Shown here piece by piece: positions 56,372 through 64,000 of a stretch of 64,000 nucleotides of DNA. The stretch comes from Thiotrichales bacterium (GTDB taxonomy: Bacteria > Pseudomonadota > Gammaproteobacteria > HK1). Every line of letters begins with the position of its first letter. Positions within the stretch are counted from its first letter, which is position 1. A model generated the notes under the pieces. The model did not search any database. It was not told where the DNA came from and saw only the letters and a list, made by a program, of their open reading frames with translations. Both the position numbers and the translations under genes were made by a program. The stretch is from positions 1 through 64,000 of the forward strand of contig JAPOSC010000018.1 of assembly GCA_026709935.1 (NCBI GenBank), in the 5' to 3' direction.

Positions 56372-59300
56372 TCAACTCCTCACGGTCAGGACGCGCAATC
56401 CCTCATTACCACGCGGATCGATGACCTTGACCGCGACCCGCCAGGGTGCGCCGTCCGACAACCGGGACGGCGGCGGGAAGGGGAGGCTCTCGAAGCCGCT
56501 CAGGCGTTCGAACGCATCCTTCTCTACCACGCCCTTGTCGCCCAGCGCCCGTGCCAGCCGGTCCCACTTGCTCCGATCGGGAAAGAATGCCTGGCAGATG
56601 CAGAACGTCCGGCCGTCGTAGTCGGTGTCGAGGAACCATGCGGCGATACGCTGGCGATCGGTGGGATACAGCGTGCCACGCACCGGGTCGTACACATCCA
56701 TGCCTTCGACCTCGACGACGTAGTCCCCACTCTCCTGCCGAGTCGGACCGTGCACGCGTGGCGCAGCGAAGACGGTGAAGAGCTGGCTGCCAAGCTGAGT
56801 CTTCAGCAAATCGTCCATGGCCACATCCGGTCGAATGAGCGCCATGTGCAGGCGCAGCTTCGGATGGCTGCCGCTCTCGATGGCCTCCTGGGCGGCCGCA
56901 TCGAACCCGAACCCGGCGAAGACCACATCGTCGTAGCCGGCTCGATTGGCACTGCGGATCACATCCTCCACCTGCATCGAGGTGACGTTGCCGACCTCCG
57001 GACCGATGCTGACCGCGACCCTCCGCTCCTCGTCCGCACCGTTCATCCACCCGCCTTCCGCGTGAACCAGCGCCGCCCCGGTCATCGGTTCCAGTCGACT
57101 GAATTTCACGTTTCTGTTGTCGTGGAAATCCACCCCGGACGCCTTGAGGAGACGTATGATCTTGTCGAGATGCGCCTCCGCGTTCGCTACCGCGATCTCT
57201 CCCGCATCGTCCGCATCGAAGACTTCAAGCGCCTCCGGCGCTCCACCGATGGGAGAATCCGGGCCGTCTTCCACCGCGATCACACCTTCGATGGTGAACG
57301 GCCCGGCCACGCGAACCGCATCCTTGACGACCTCCGGCTTGTCCACCAGCTCCTCGGTCGCGGCGTTAGCGGCAATGCACGCATTCACTTCGTCCATCTT
57401 GGCCCGCCACGCCACCCGATAGGCGGTCAGCGCTTGTCGCAAGGACTCCGGCCAGTCGGGGTCGGTATCGAAGGGCACTTCCCATTCCCTCCACTCTCCC
57501 CTTGGAATTTTTCCCCGATACCGCTCCACCTGCCGGGCCGTGATGCCCTTGAGAGGCTTGCGGGCAGGAACACTCTTGATCCGGCCGGGGGGCGTATCCG
57601 GCAGCAGCCAGCGACGAATGTCAGCGTCGGTGACGGCGCTTACTCCTTCTTCTTGGTGCTTTCTGATGAGCTTGTCGGCGAGTGCGGCCTTCAGGTTATC
57701 GCCGACATCTGCGAGTACGCGATTCAGAGCAGCAAGCTTCTCGGCGAGGATCGCTTCATGCTTGGCGAAGATGGGATCGAGCGAGACGTTGCGGGCGATG
57801 CTGCGCAATGTGATGTGGGGTACCATCTCGCACTGGAAGGTCATTGGCTTGCCCGTCGACCGCCCGCCCGCATCCACTTCCGCGATCCAGGTTCCATCGG
57901 GATTGCGTGCTACATCTTCGGCATTCAGCTTACGAAGTTGGTAATACTCAAAGCTAGCGGTCATAAGGCGATGTTTTGCCAGTGAAAGCGCTACCCGGCT
58001 CGTGTCGATGGTGATCCAGCGCCGGCCCCACTGCTCGGCGGCATAGGCGGTTGTGCCGCTACCACAGGTTGGGTCAAGAACGAGATCACCGGGATCTGTT
58101 GTCATCAGCAAGCAGCGTTCGATGACTTGGGAGGAAGTTTGAACTACGTATTGCTTTGGATCAGATCTTGACTGCACCCCCCATGTATCATCCCAAAATG
58201 CCGAGATAGGAAATACGGGGAAGTCATCCAGGTATCGAACATACGCGACTGATCTTCCTTCACCAACCATACGATTGCTGTTGATCAAACGGTCGATTCC
58301 TCGCTGGTTTGTCTTCCAGAAACCAGATCTTGGATACCGAACAGATCCTTGAAATTGAACAGAGAAATTACTATTTTCGCCACCACTTTGGGATACCATT
58401 GGGCTTGGTCGATATATTTTTGCTCCCTCTGGCATATAATTCCCGAAACTTCCAGAGGGACCACGTTCACCAGAAGGCAGTTCAATATTTTTGTATTTAG
58501 TACCACCTTCTTTATCGACTTTCTTCACCTTGTACAAATCTCGAAATTTGAGAAATTTTCGTTCTTTGGCGTACCACAAAAGAAAATCGAAAGTTGTCGC
58601 AAGTAACTCACTCGTCTGGCCGCTCGTCGTGACAAAGGGAATAGTCGCACAGGCATTTTCTTGTCCGAATACCTCGTCCAGTAAACATCTGACGCGATGC
58701 AAATTCGCGTCACTGATTTGTACGAAAATGCTGCCGGTATCGGTCAACAACTCTCGTGTCATCACCAGCCGGTCCCGCAGATAGGCGAGGTACGAATGGA
58801 TACCGAGTGTCCAAGTATCCCGATACGCCTTGACCATCTCCGGTTCGCGTGTGAGGTCCTGCTCACGATCCTTGACACCGAGCTGCCCAAGTTGCGGCTG
58901 AAAATTCGACTTGAAGCTGATTCCGTAGGGCGGGTCGATGTAGATCATCTGCACCTTGCCTGCCAGATCTTCGCGCCGAGCAAGGCTCGCCATGACCTGG
59001 AGCGAATCACCGAGAATCATCCGATTGGTCCAGTCCACGTCGTGCCGGTAGAACTGCACCGCGCTCGCGTAGTCCAGTTGCGGGTCGGCGAAGAGATCCC
59101 GATGCACGTCCTGGCGGGCCAGCACTCGAAGAATGGCCTGCGTGGAAACACGCTCGTGCATGTGCAGCGCCACGGGGTCGGCCTCGAACGAGGGCCGCTC
59201 CCGCTTTCCGCTCCATTCGAGCCACGGCTCGTGGCGCCTCAGCGCGTCCTCGAGCAGCGTAGCCTCTTCCTCCGAAAGAGGCCGCTGCCGGGCTGTCGCC

Positions 59301-59527
59301 ACCAACTCCGGCAACCGGTCGGTGGCGGCCGCATCCGGAGAGGACCGCAACACCGGCGGCAAATGAGGATTGTGGTGGTACTCAACCGGTGGCTCCTCCC
59401 GAACCATGCCGTGGGATTCGAGCCCCGCCGGGGGAATGTTCTTCCGCGTCGCCGAATACCTGATCGAGGTGACTGCCTCACCGGCCGGTGCCGTGGTGCT
59501 CGGGGTGGTTTTCCTTCTGCGCGCCAT
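56372..59527 (-). CDS. Type III-like DNA methyltransferase (Mod)
   Basis: 1051 residues from ATG 59527, much longer than EcoP-type Mod. Beta-class adenine methyltransferase order: DPPY (198-201, MIYIDPPYGISFKSN) before the SAM-binding DPTCGSGTTAYAAEQWGRRW starting at 485. The segment between, about residues 300-450 (DNA about 58177-58627), should contain the target-recognition domain and is strikingly AT-richer than the rest. About 400 residues follow the catalytic core, including GYDDVVFAGFGFDAAAQEAI and VRGTLYPTDRQRIAAWFLDT, an extension shared by the large Mod proteins paired with this helicase type. It methylates the recognition site and guides Res. Confidence 0.92.
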   Translation of the reverse strand: MARRRKTTPSTTAPAGEAVTSIRYSATRKNIPPAGLESHGMVREEPPVEYHHNPHLPPVLRSSPDAAATDRLPELVATARQRPLSEEEATLLEDALRRHEPWLEWSGKRERPSFEADPVALHMHERVSTQAILRVLARQDVHRDLFADPQLDYASAVQFYRHDVDWTNRMILGDSLQVMASLARREDLAGKVQMIYIDPPYGISFKSNFQPQLGQLGVKDREQDLTREPEMVKAYRDTWTLGIHSYLAYLRDRLVMTRELLTDTGSIFVQISDANLHRVRCLLDEVFGQENACATIPFVTTSGQTSELLATTFDFLLWYAKERKFLKFRDLYKVKKVDKEGGTKYKNIELPSGERGPSGSFGNYMPEGAKIYRPSPMVSQSGGENSNFSVQFQGSVRYPRSGFWKTNQRGIDRLINSNRMVGEGRSVAYVRYLDDFPVFPISAFWDDTWGVQSRSDPKQYVVQTSSQVIERCLLMTTDPGDLVLDPTCGSGTTAYAAEQWGRRWITIDTSRVALSLAKHRLMTASFEYYQLRKLNAEDVARNPDGTWIAEVDAGGRSTGKPMTFQCEMVPHITLRSIARNVSLDPIFAKHEAILAEKLAALNRVLADVGDNLKAALADKLIRKHQEEGVSAVTDADIRRWLLPDTPPGRIKSVPARKPLKGITARQVERYRGKIPRGEWREWEVPFDTDPDWPESLRQALTAYRVAWRAKMDEVNACIAANAATEELVDKPEVVKDAVRVAGPFTIEGVIAVEDGPDSPIGGAPEALEVFDADDAGEIAVANAEAHLDKIIRLLKASGVDFHDNRNVKFSRLEPMTGAALVHAEGGWMNGADEERRVAVSIGPEVGNVTSMQVEDVIRSANRAGYDDVVFAGFGFDAAAQEAIESGSHPKLRLHMALIRPDVAMDDLLKTQLGSQLFTVFAAPRVHGPTRQESGDYVVEVEGMDVYDPVRGTLYPTDRQRIAAWFLDTDYDGRTFCICQAFFPDRSKWDRLARALGDKGVVEKDAFERLSGFESLPFPPPSRLSDGAPWRVAVKVIDPRGNEGLRVLTVRS

Positions 59528-59650
59528 GGCTCGTTCCTGTATCGGGATGCCTCGGCCGAGGCCGGTGGCATGGTAACCCGGAGAATCGGCGTGATCATGC
59601 GGCATCCGACCACTACCATCCCCGAATCCGGAACAAGGGGAGACCAAACG

Positions 59651-60511
59651 GTGAACGCTGATCTTCAAGCCAATCTTCACGCGGACCTCGGACTGGAAGG
59701 CAAGGTCGCCATCGTCGCGGGCGGCGGCGCGGCGGGAAACGGCATCGGCAACGGCCGCGCGGCGGCCATCCTGCTCGCCCGGGCGGGCGCGCGGGTGTTC
59801 GTCGTGGATCGATCGCTCGACCTCGCCGAGGGCACGGTGCGGATGATCGCGGCGGAGGGCGGGGAGGCGGCCGCCCACGCGGCGGACCTCACCAACGAGG
59901 ACCAGTGCCGGGCGATGGCGGAGGCCGCGCTCGCGCGGTTCGGGCGCATCGACGTGCTCGACAACAACATCGGCATCATGAGCGTCGGCACGGTGGTCGC
60001 CGAGACGCAGACCCGGTGGGAGCGGGTGATGCGGGTGAACGTCGAGGCGATGTTCCTCACCTCGAAGCACGTCATCCCCGCCATGATCGAGAACGGCGAC
60101 GGCGGCGCGATCGTGAATATCTCCTCCATCGCGACGTTGAGGCCGCGCGGCATGACCGCCTACTCGACCTCGAAGGCCGCGGTCATCGGCCTCACCCGCG
60201 CGATGGCGGTCGATCACGCCCGCGACGGAATCCGCGTCAACTGCATTGCCCCGGGCGCGGTCTACACACCGATGGTGTACTCGGACGGCATGTCGGACGA
60301 GGCGCGGGAACAGCGCCGCAAATACTCGCTGCTCGGCATCGAGGGCACCGGCTGGGATATCGGCCGCGCGGTGCTCTTTCTCGCTTCCGGGTGGGCGCGC
60401 TACATCACCGGCCACACGCTGGTGGTCGACGGGGGAGGCACCCTCGCCGGCCCGCCGCGCTCGGCCGGCACGGAGGCGGCGCAGGTGCGCGGCCACGACG
60501 GTTCCTCGTGA
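59651..60511 (+). CDS. Short-chain dehydrogenase/reductase
   Basis: 286 residues from GTG 59651, chosen because AGGGGAG lies 8 bases upstream. Classical SDR: cofactor loop GGGAAGNGIGNGRAAAILLA, NNIGIMSVGT, catalytic Ser in NISSIATLR, and YxxxK in AYSTSKAAVIGLT, ending GHTLVVDGGGTLAGPP. Substrate unknown. Divergent from mod, so it marks the right border of the restriction operon. No functional link to the bufferin genes downstream is evident. Confidence 0.9.
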   Translation: MNADLQANLHADLGLEGKVAIVAGGGAAGNGIGNGRAAAILLARAGARVFVVDRSLDLAEGTVRMIAAEGGEAAAHAADLTNEDQCRAMAEAALARFGRIDVLDNNIGIMSVGTVVAETQTRWERVMRVNVEAMFLTSKHVIPAMIENGDGGAIVNISSIATLRPRGMTAYSTSKAAVIGLTRAMAVDHARDGIRVNCIAPGAVYTPMVYSDGMSDEAREQRRKYSLLGIEGTGWDIGRAVLFLASGWARYITGHTLVVDGGGTLAGPPRSAGTEAAQVRGHDGSS

Positions 60512-60637
60512 CCTTGCCGTGATAGCCGCGTGATACTTGCCCCTCTACAATGACCTCAGTCGGCTCGCGAAACCGCGACCTCGACTCCAACAGCAGCTCA
60601 ATGAGATCGTCCCATATTGTTTCCAAAGGAGATCCCC

Positions 60638-60889
60638 ATGAACGTCAAGACCACTTCAAGCCTGACCCTCGCCGCGGCCGCCGCCGCGATGTTCGCCCTC
60701 GCGCCGGTCGCGGTCAGCGCGGCCGACGCAGTCAAGTGTGTCGGCGGCAACGCCTGCAAGGGCAACAGCGCCTGCAAGACCGCGACCAGCGAGTGCAAGG
60801 GTCTGAACGCCTGCAAGGGCCAGGGATTCGTCATGGCGGCCGACGAGGCCGCGTGCATGGAGGCCGGCGGCACGGTCGAGGCCAGCTAG
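60638..60889 (+). CDS. bufA2: Bufferin precursor, Cys-rich type (BufA2-like)
   Basis: 83 residues from ATG 60638, with AAAGGAGA upstream deciding the start over ATG 60617. Signal peptide LAAAAAAMFALAPVAVSAAD. The mature part carries six cysteines in a repeated CKG pattern: VKCVGGNACKGNSACKTATS, ECKGLNACKGQGF, and EAACMEAGG. Precursors of this kind, with a DUF692 and a DUF2063 gene, are the bufferins: exported RiPPs in which the cysteines are modified to thiooxazoles by BufB/BufC and which bind copper (recent family literature). A hairpin separates it from bufB. Confidence 0.82.
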   Translation: MNVKTTSSLTLAAAAAAMFALAPVAVSAADAVKCVGGNACKGNSACKTATSECKGLNACKGQGFVMAADEAACMEAGGTVEAS

Positions 60890-60916
60890 GCCGCGCCCTT
60901 CGTCCTGCATGACGAC

Positions 60917-60944
60917 ACGGAGCGGGGTGCACGCCCCGCTCCGT
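60917..60944 (+). terminator. Hairpin between bufA2 and bufB, possible attenuator
   Basis: A perfect 11-bp stem ACGGAGCGGGG/CCCCGCTCCGT with a 6-nt loop lies 27 bases after the bufA2 stop. It is followed by CTCTCTCG rather than a T run, so partial termination or 3'-end stabilisation is more likely than full termination. Either would favour excess precursor over enzymes. Confidence 0.5.
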
Positions 60945-61177
60945 CTCTCTCGCCCACCCGGCGGCTCGGCAGTGCTCCGGCTCCCGGCAACAGCCCTCGC
61001 ATCCTCGGTAGCGGGTGATCCGGAAGTCGGTAGTTCGGCCCTGATGCCCACGGGTGCCTCCCTACAACACACAGGTTGCCGCACCGCAACGTTCACATTC
61101 CGTCGCCAGGCCGCCCGCGCGGGCGGAATTTCCTGGCTGGCCTGTATCCCAAGACAACGCGAGGCAGCCTTTCCGCC

Positions 61178-62083
61178 ATGAGCCTTGCCGCCATGAACGC
61201 CGCACGACTTTCCCCGGAAAGCACGGGAATCGGCGCCCCGGCGGGCAGGCCCTTCCTCGGCTTCGGGTTGGGGCTCCGGCCCGACCACTATCTGGAAGTG
61301 CTCGAAAGCCGGCCGCCCGTCGACTGGTTCGAGATCATCAGCGAGAACTACCTCGTCGATGGCGGGAAACCGCTGCACTACCTCGACCGCATTCGCGAGC
61401 ACTACCCCATGGTGATGCACGGGGTCTCGCTCTCCATCGGCAGCACCGACCCGCTCGATGTCGAATACCTCGCCGGCCTGAAGCGCCTTGCGGCCCGCGT
61501 CGAGCCGGCCTGGGTCTCCGATCACCTGTGCTGGACCGGCATCGACGGGCGCAACCTGCACGACCTGCTGCCGCTGCCCTACACCGAGGAGGCGGTCGCG
61601 CATGTGGCCGATCGGGTCGGCCGGGTACAGGACTTCCTCGGGCGGCAGATTCTTCTGGAGAACGTTTCCAGCTACCTGATCTATACGGATTCGCACGTGC
61701 CGGAGTGGGAGTTCCTGGCCGCAATCGCGGAGCGCGCGGACTGCCTGATCCTGCTCGATGTGAACAACATCTATGTGAGCGCTCACAATCACGGGTTCGA
61801 CCCGCTCGCCTACCTCGACGGCGTGCCGAGCGAACGGGTTCGACAGATCCATCTTGCCGGCCACAGTCATAACGGGCCGCTCATCATCGACACCCACGAC
61901 CATCCGGTGCCGGATCCGGTGTGGGACCTGTACGGAGAGGCAATCGCGCGCCTCGGGCCGGTCTCCACCATGATCGAGCGCGACGACGACATCCCGCCTC
62001 TGGACGTGCTGCTCGACGAGCTTGCGCAGGCGCGGGCGGCCTTGGCGGATGGAGCACCACGGCTGAGCGCGGCCGGGCCATGA
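61178..62083 (+). CDS. bufB: DUF692 multinuclear iron enzyme BufB
   Basis: 301 residues from ATG 61178 (ATG 61193 possible). TIM-barrel oxidase of the MbnB/TglH family that modifies precursor cysteines using a di- or tri-iron centre. Likely ligands: [13 protein letters not shown] (His), [12 protein letters not shown] (Asp, His), [10 protein letters not shown] (Glu, Asn), [20 protein letters not shown] (Asp, Asn, His), [20 protein letters not shown] (His, Asp) and [12 protein letters not shown] (Glu). Its stop overlaps the bufC start (ATGA). Confidence 0.92.
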   Translation: MSLAAMNAARLSPESTGIGAPAGRPFLGFGLGLRPDHYLEVLESRPPVDWFEIISENYLVDGGKPLHYLDRIREHYPMVMHGVSLSIGSTDPLDVEYLAGLKRLAARVEPAWVSDHLCWTGIDGRNLHDLLPLPYTEEAVAHVADRVGRVQDFLGRQILLENVSSYLIYTDSHVPEWEFLAAIAERADCLILLDVNNIYVSAHNHGFDPLAYLDGVPSERVRQIHLAGHSHNGPLIIDTHDHPVPDPVWDLYGEAIARLGPVSTMIERDDDIPPLDVLLDELAQARAALADGAPRLSAAGP

Positions 62084-62880
62084 CTGCGCTCCGGGAACTG
62101 CAACGCGGCTTTCAGTCCTGGGTGCTCGGGGATGCGAGCGCCCCCCCGGTCACCGTGGCCGACACCGACGCGGTATCGGCCCGAGAGCGCCTGAAGGTCT
62201 ATGCGGATGCGATCCGGCTCCGGTTTCTGGAGGTGCTCGGCCAGGACTATCCGGGGCTGCACACCCTGGCCGGGGACGAAGAGTTCCGGCGCCTGGGGCT
62301 TGCGTACATCGAAGCGCATCCGTCGCATCATCCCTCGATTCGCTGGTTCGGCGCCCATCTGTCCGCGTTCCTGCGCTCCACCGCGCCGTGGCGGGAGCAA
62401 CCGGTGTTCGCCGAGATGGCCGTGTTCGAGTGGGCCAAGGGCGAGCTGCTTGATGCGCCCGACAGCCCGGTGGTCGGCGTGGAGGACATCGCCGCCATCC
62501 CGCCCGATCGATGGGCCGGCATCCAACCGCGTCTGAAGCCCGCGGTGCGGCGGGTCACGCTCGAATGGAACGTCCCCGTCGTGTGGAAGGCCATCGACGG
62601 TGACGAGACGGTCCCCGCGCCGTCGCGCACGAACTGTGCCGGCTCTGCCAGCCGTACCGAATGTGCGGTGGAGTGGCTGCTGTGGCGCCAGGATCTGCTC
62701 GTGCGCTGGCGCTCGATCGATCCCGACGAGGCGTGGGCGCTCCGGCGCTGCGACACCAGCGAGGATTTCGGTGCGATCTGCGCCGGACTGTGCGAGCGGG
62801 TCGGAGAGGAGGCGGCGGCGCTCCGTGCCGCCACCTTTCTGAAGCAGTGGGCAGCCGACGGCGTGCTGGAGGCGGTATGA
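62080..62880 (+). CDS. bufC: DUF2063 partner protein BufC
   Basis: 266 residues from ATG 62080. N-terminal DUF2063 domain ([71 protein letters not shown]), C-terminal substrate-binding-like part. By family analogy it recruits the precursor peptide to BufB, like MbnC or TglI. Translationally coupled to bufB. No DoxX-type bufD follows; the next 267 bases hold no gene. Confidence 0.9.
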   Translation: MTALRELQRGFQSWVLGDASAPPVTVADTDAVSARERLKVYADAIRLRFLEVLGQDYPGLHTLAGDEEFRRLGLAYIEAHPSHHPSIRWFGAHLSAFLRSTAPWREQPVFAEMAVFEWAKGELLDAPDSPVVGVEDIAAIPPDRWAGIQPRLKPAVRRVTLEWNVPVVWKAIDGDETVPAPSRTNCAGSASRTECAVEWLLWRQDLLVRWRSIDPDEAWALRRCDTSEDFGAICAGLCERVGEEAAALRAATFLKQWAADGVLEAV

Positions 62881-63147
62881 GTCGACGGTCGGTCCACGGA
62901 CGCACCGCGGTGGCGGGGGGCGCGGGCTCTTCCGGTGTGCACGCCCCCGCCCGCGCGCACCGCATGCGCGCCCCGGAACGGTGATGCCGGACTACACTGC
63001 GACCTGTCCCGCAGACCACCGGTCCTTGATGACCGACCTCGGGTCGCAACCTGAAACGATGATGTACCGGAAACCATCGGCGGACCACCGGGGTCCGATT
63101 TCCCGATAGCATCCCTTTTCCCAACCCGAAGACAGGAGGAACGTGCA

Positions 63148-63531
63148 ATGACGACCAAATCAGCGACTCCCCGGGCCGCAATCGCCAGGGCATTGATGAC
63201 CGGCGCCGCCGTCGCGGCGATGAGCGCCGGAGCGGCGGCGAAGCCCAACGATCAGTTGACGATCGCGGACGGCGCGCCGGAGGCGGTGAAGACCGCGTTC
63301 GCACAGTGGATGGCGGGCAATGCGCCGAGCGGGCGCAAGGACAAGTGCTACGGCATCGCGCTTTCGGGCGAGAACGACTGCGCCGCCGGCGCGGGCACGA
63401 GTTGCGAAGGCACCTCGACCGTGGACTTCCAGGGCAATGCGTGGACCCACTCTCCGAAGGGGAGCTGCGAGTTCATCATGACTCCTGAAGGGCCGGGCTC
63501 CCTGAAAGCCCTCGACCGCAACAACCCCTGA
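63148..63531 (+). CDS. bufA1: Bufferin precursor, DUF2282 type (BufA1-like)
   Basis: 127 residues with a near-perfect AGGAGGA 7 bases before the ATG. Signal peptide about residues 1-30 ([20 protein letters not shown]). The DUF2282 signature is clear: [20 protein letters not shown] followed by [15 protein letters not shown] and GSCEFI, with four cysteines. An Ala/Pro-rich linker after the signal ([20 protein letters not shown]) is longer than in compact family members. Begins a second bufferin operon in tandem with the first. The 62881-63147 gap upstream holds its promoter, not recognisable to me. Confidence 0.88.
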   Translation: MTTKSATPRAAIARALMTGAAVAAMSAGAAAKPNDQLTIADGAPEAVKTAFAQWMAGNAPSGRKDKCYGIALSGENDCAAGAGTSCEGTSTVDFQGNAWTHSPKGSCEFIMTPEGPGSLKALDRNNP

Positions 63532-63534
63532 GGG

Positions 63535-63599
63535 CAGTGTCGTCGATGCCGGGCCGACGGACCGCAACCTGCGGCCCGGGCGACCCGGCATCGGCACTG
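63535..63599 (+). terminator. Large nested hairpin between bufA1 and the second bufB
   Basis: Nested inverted repeats: CAGTG (63535-63539) with CACTG (63595-63599), ATGCCGGG (63546-63553) with CCCGGCAT (63584-63591), and an inner CCGCA/TGCGG (63562-63574). It starts 3 bases after the bufA1 stop. No T tract; probably an attenuator or mRNA-stabilising structure, in the same place as the hairpin in the first operon. Confidence 0.5.
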
Positions 63600-63726
63600 T
63601 CCTCGTTCCGGTCCCGGTCCCGCGCCATGAGCCCGGGCGGCAGCAACGCGGCGGCAGACGCCACCCGCCGCCCAATCCGGGCTGCGAACGTATACGCCCG
63701 TTCCACACCCGCCGGCAATTTCCGCA

Positions 63727-64000
63727 ATGACTGACTGCACGTGCACTCGGCGACCGGCTTCGGACCCGCCGGCTTCGATGCAAGGCACCGGGCACCTCGG
63801 AGCCGGAGTCGGCCTCAAGCAACCCCACGTCGAACCCGCACTGGGGTGCACCGAGTCCGCCCTGTGGTTCGAAGTTCACACCGAGAACTACATGGTGGCG
63901 GGCGGTCCGCGCCTCGAGCAGTTGCGACGGGTGCGGGAAGCGTTCCCGGTGAGCTTCCACGGCGTCGGCGCTTCGCTCGGCGGGCCGGCGCCGCCGGATG
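63727..64000 (+). CDS. bufB: Second DUF692 BufB, truncated by the window end
   Basis: First 91 residues of a DUF692 enzyme starting at ATG 63727 or ATG 63778. Recognisable start of the barrel: LGAGVGLKQPHVEPALG, LWFEVHTENYMVAGGPRLEQ, and FPVSFHGVGASLGGPAPPD with the first metal-binding His. It belongs to the DUF2282 bufferin operon and presumably modifies that precursor. The gene runs past the window, so integrity is unknown. Confidence 0.85.
   Translation, partial: MTDCTCTRRPASDPPASMQGTGHLGAGVGLKQPHVEPALGCTESALWFEVHTENYMVAGGPRLEQLRRVREAFPVSFHGVGASLGGPAPPD

Noticed and set aside
62877-62984. Tiny 35-codon frame overlapping the bufC stop as a possible bufD
   Set aside because: It has Arg/Ala-rich shadow composition and lacks the membrane helices expected of the DoxX-type BufD.

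Overview
The window reads as about 61.7 kb of high-GC chromosome from an uncultured gammaproteobacterium, preceded by about 2.3 kb of lower-GC, mobile-looking DNA. The lineage is inferred from gene order: atpIBEFHAGDC, the divergent hemA-prfA / TPR lipoprotein-lolB-ispE block, and tRNA-Gln directly after ispE. A soxXYZAK set suggests reduced-sulfur oxidation, and an SbtA/SbtB bicarbonate-uptake pair fits, but does not prove, an autotrophic or mixotrophic lifestyle.

Layout. 1-2.34 kb: accessory DNA with a poly-C tract, a small secreted protein broken by a probable one-base deletion, a coiled-coil membrane protein, a class II (leucine-type) tRNA whose anticodon is CCC, and a single-ORF IS1-family transposase. 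2.5-9.6 kb: complete F1Fo ATP synthase operon. 9.6-16.2 kb: a DUF255 thioredoxin-fold protein, soxXYZAK on the minus strand, two unknown small genes and a 2Fe-2S reductase. 16.3-25.9 kb: housekeeping block (prfA, hemA, TPR lipoprotein, lolB, ispE, tRNA-Gln) followed by oxidoreductases and a NUDIX hydrolase. 25.9-34.4 kb: a D-lyxose-isomerase-like cupin with a five-protein peptide/opine-type ABC transporter, then a MetH-activation-domain homologue, a PF13769 protein and a MetF-like reductase (folate/corrinoid C1 theme). 34.6-47.2 kb: sbtAB, a GlnT-type glutamine synthetase, an N-carbamoyl-D-amino-acid hydrolase, a TIM-barrel epimerase, and a three-gene glutamate-synthase-like operon (class II amidotransferase; GXGXG domain fused to FMN synthase; FeS-flavoprotein fused to a degenerate second barrel), then a rhodanese and a class III aminotransferase. 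47.4-49.3 kb: tatD and an M23 peptidase. 49.6-52.5 kb: an operon encoding a UGSC-family selenoprotein (in-frame UGA plus a bSECIS-like hairpin), an unknown partner protein and an MFS permease. 52.5-59.5 kb: a tightly coupled four-gene restriction-modification operon ending in a PIN-domain RNase. 59.65-64 kb: an SDR dehydrogenase and two tandem bufferin (copper-binding RiPP) operons, the second cut off by the window end.

Working together: Sox electrons and ATP synthase supply energy. SbtAB could supply bicarbonate. The glutamine-synthetase/NMG-synthase-like genes plus MetF-like and MetH-activation proteins could handle methylated amines or other C1 donors, but the N-methylglutamate dehydrogenase is not in view. 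The best candidates for poorly described biology are the selenoprotein operon, the tRNA-Leu-like CCC gene, the fused glutamate-synthase-like operon, the restriction/PIN operon and the duplicated bufferin loci.
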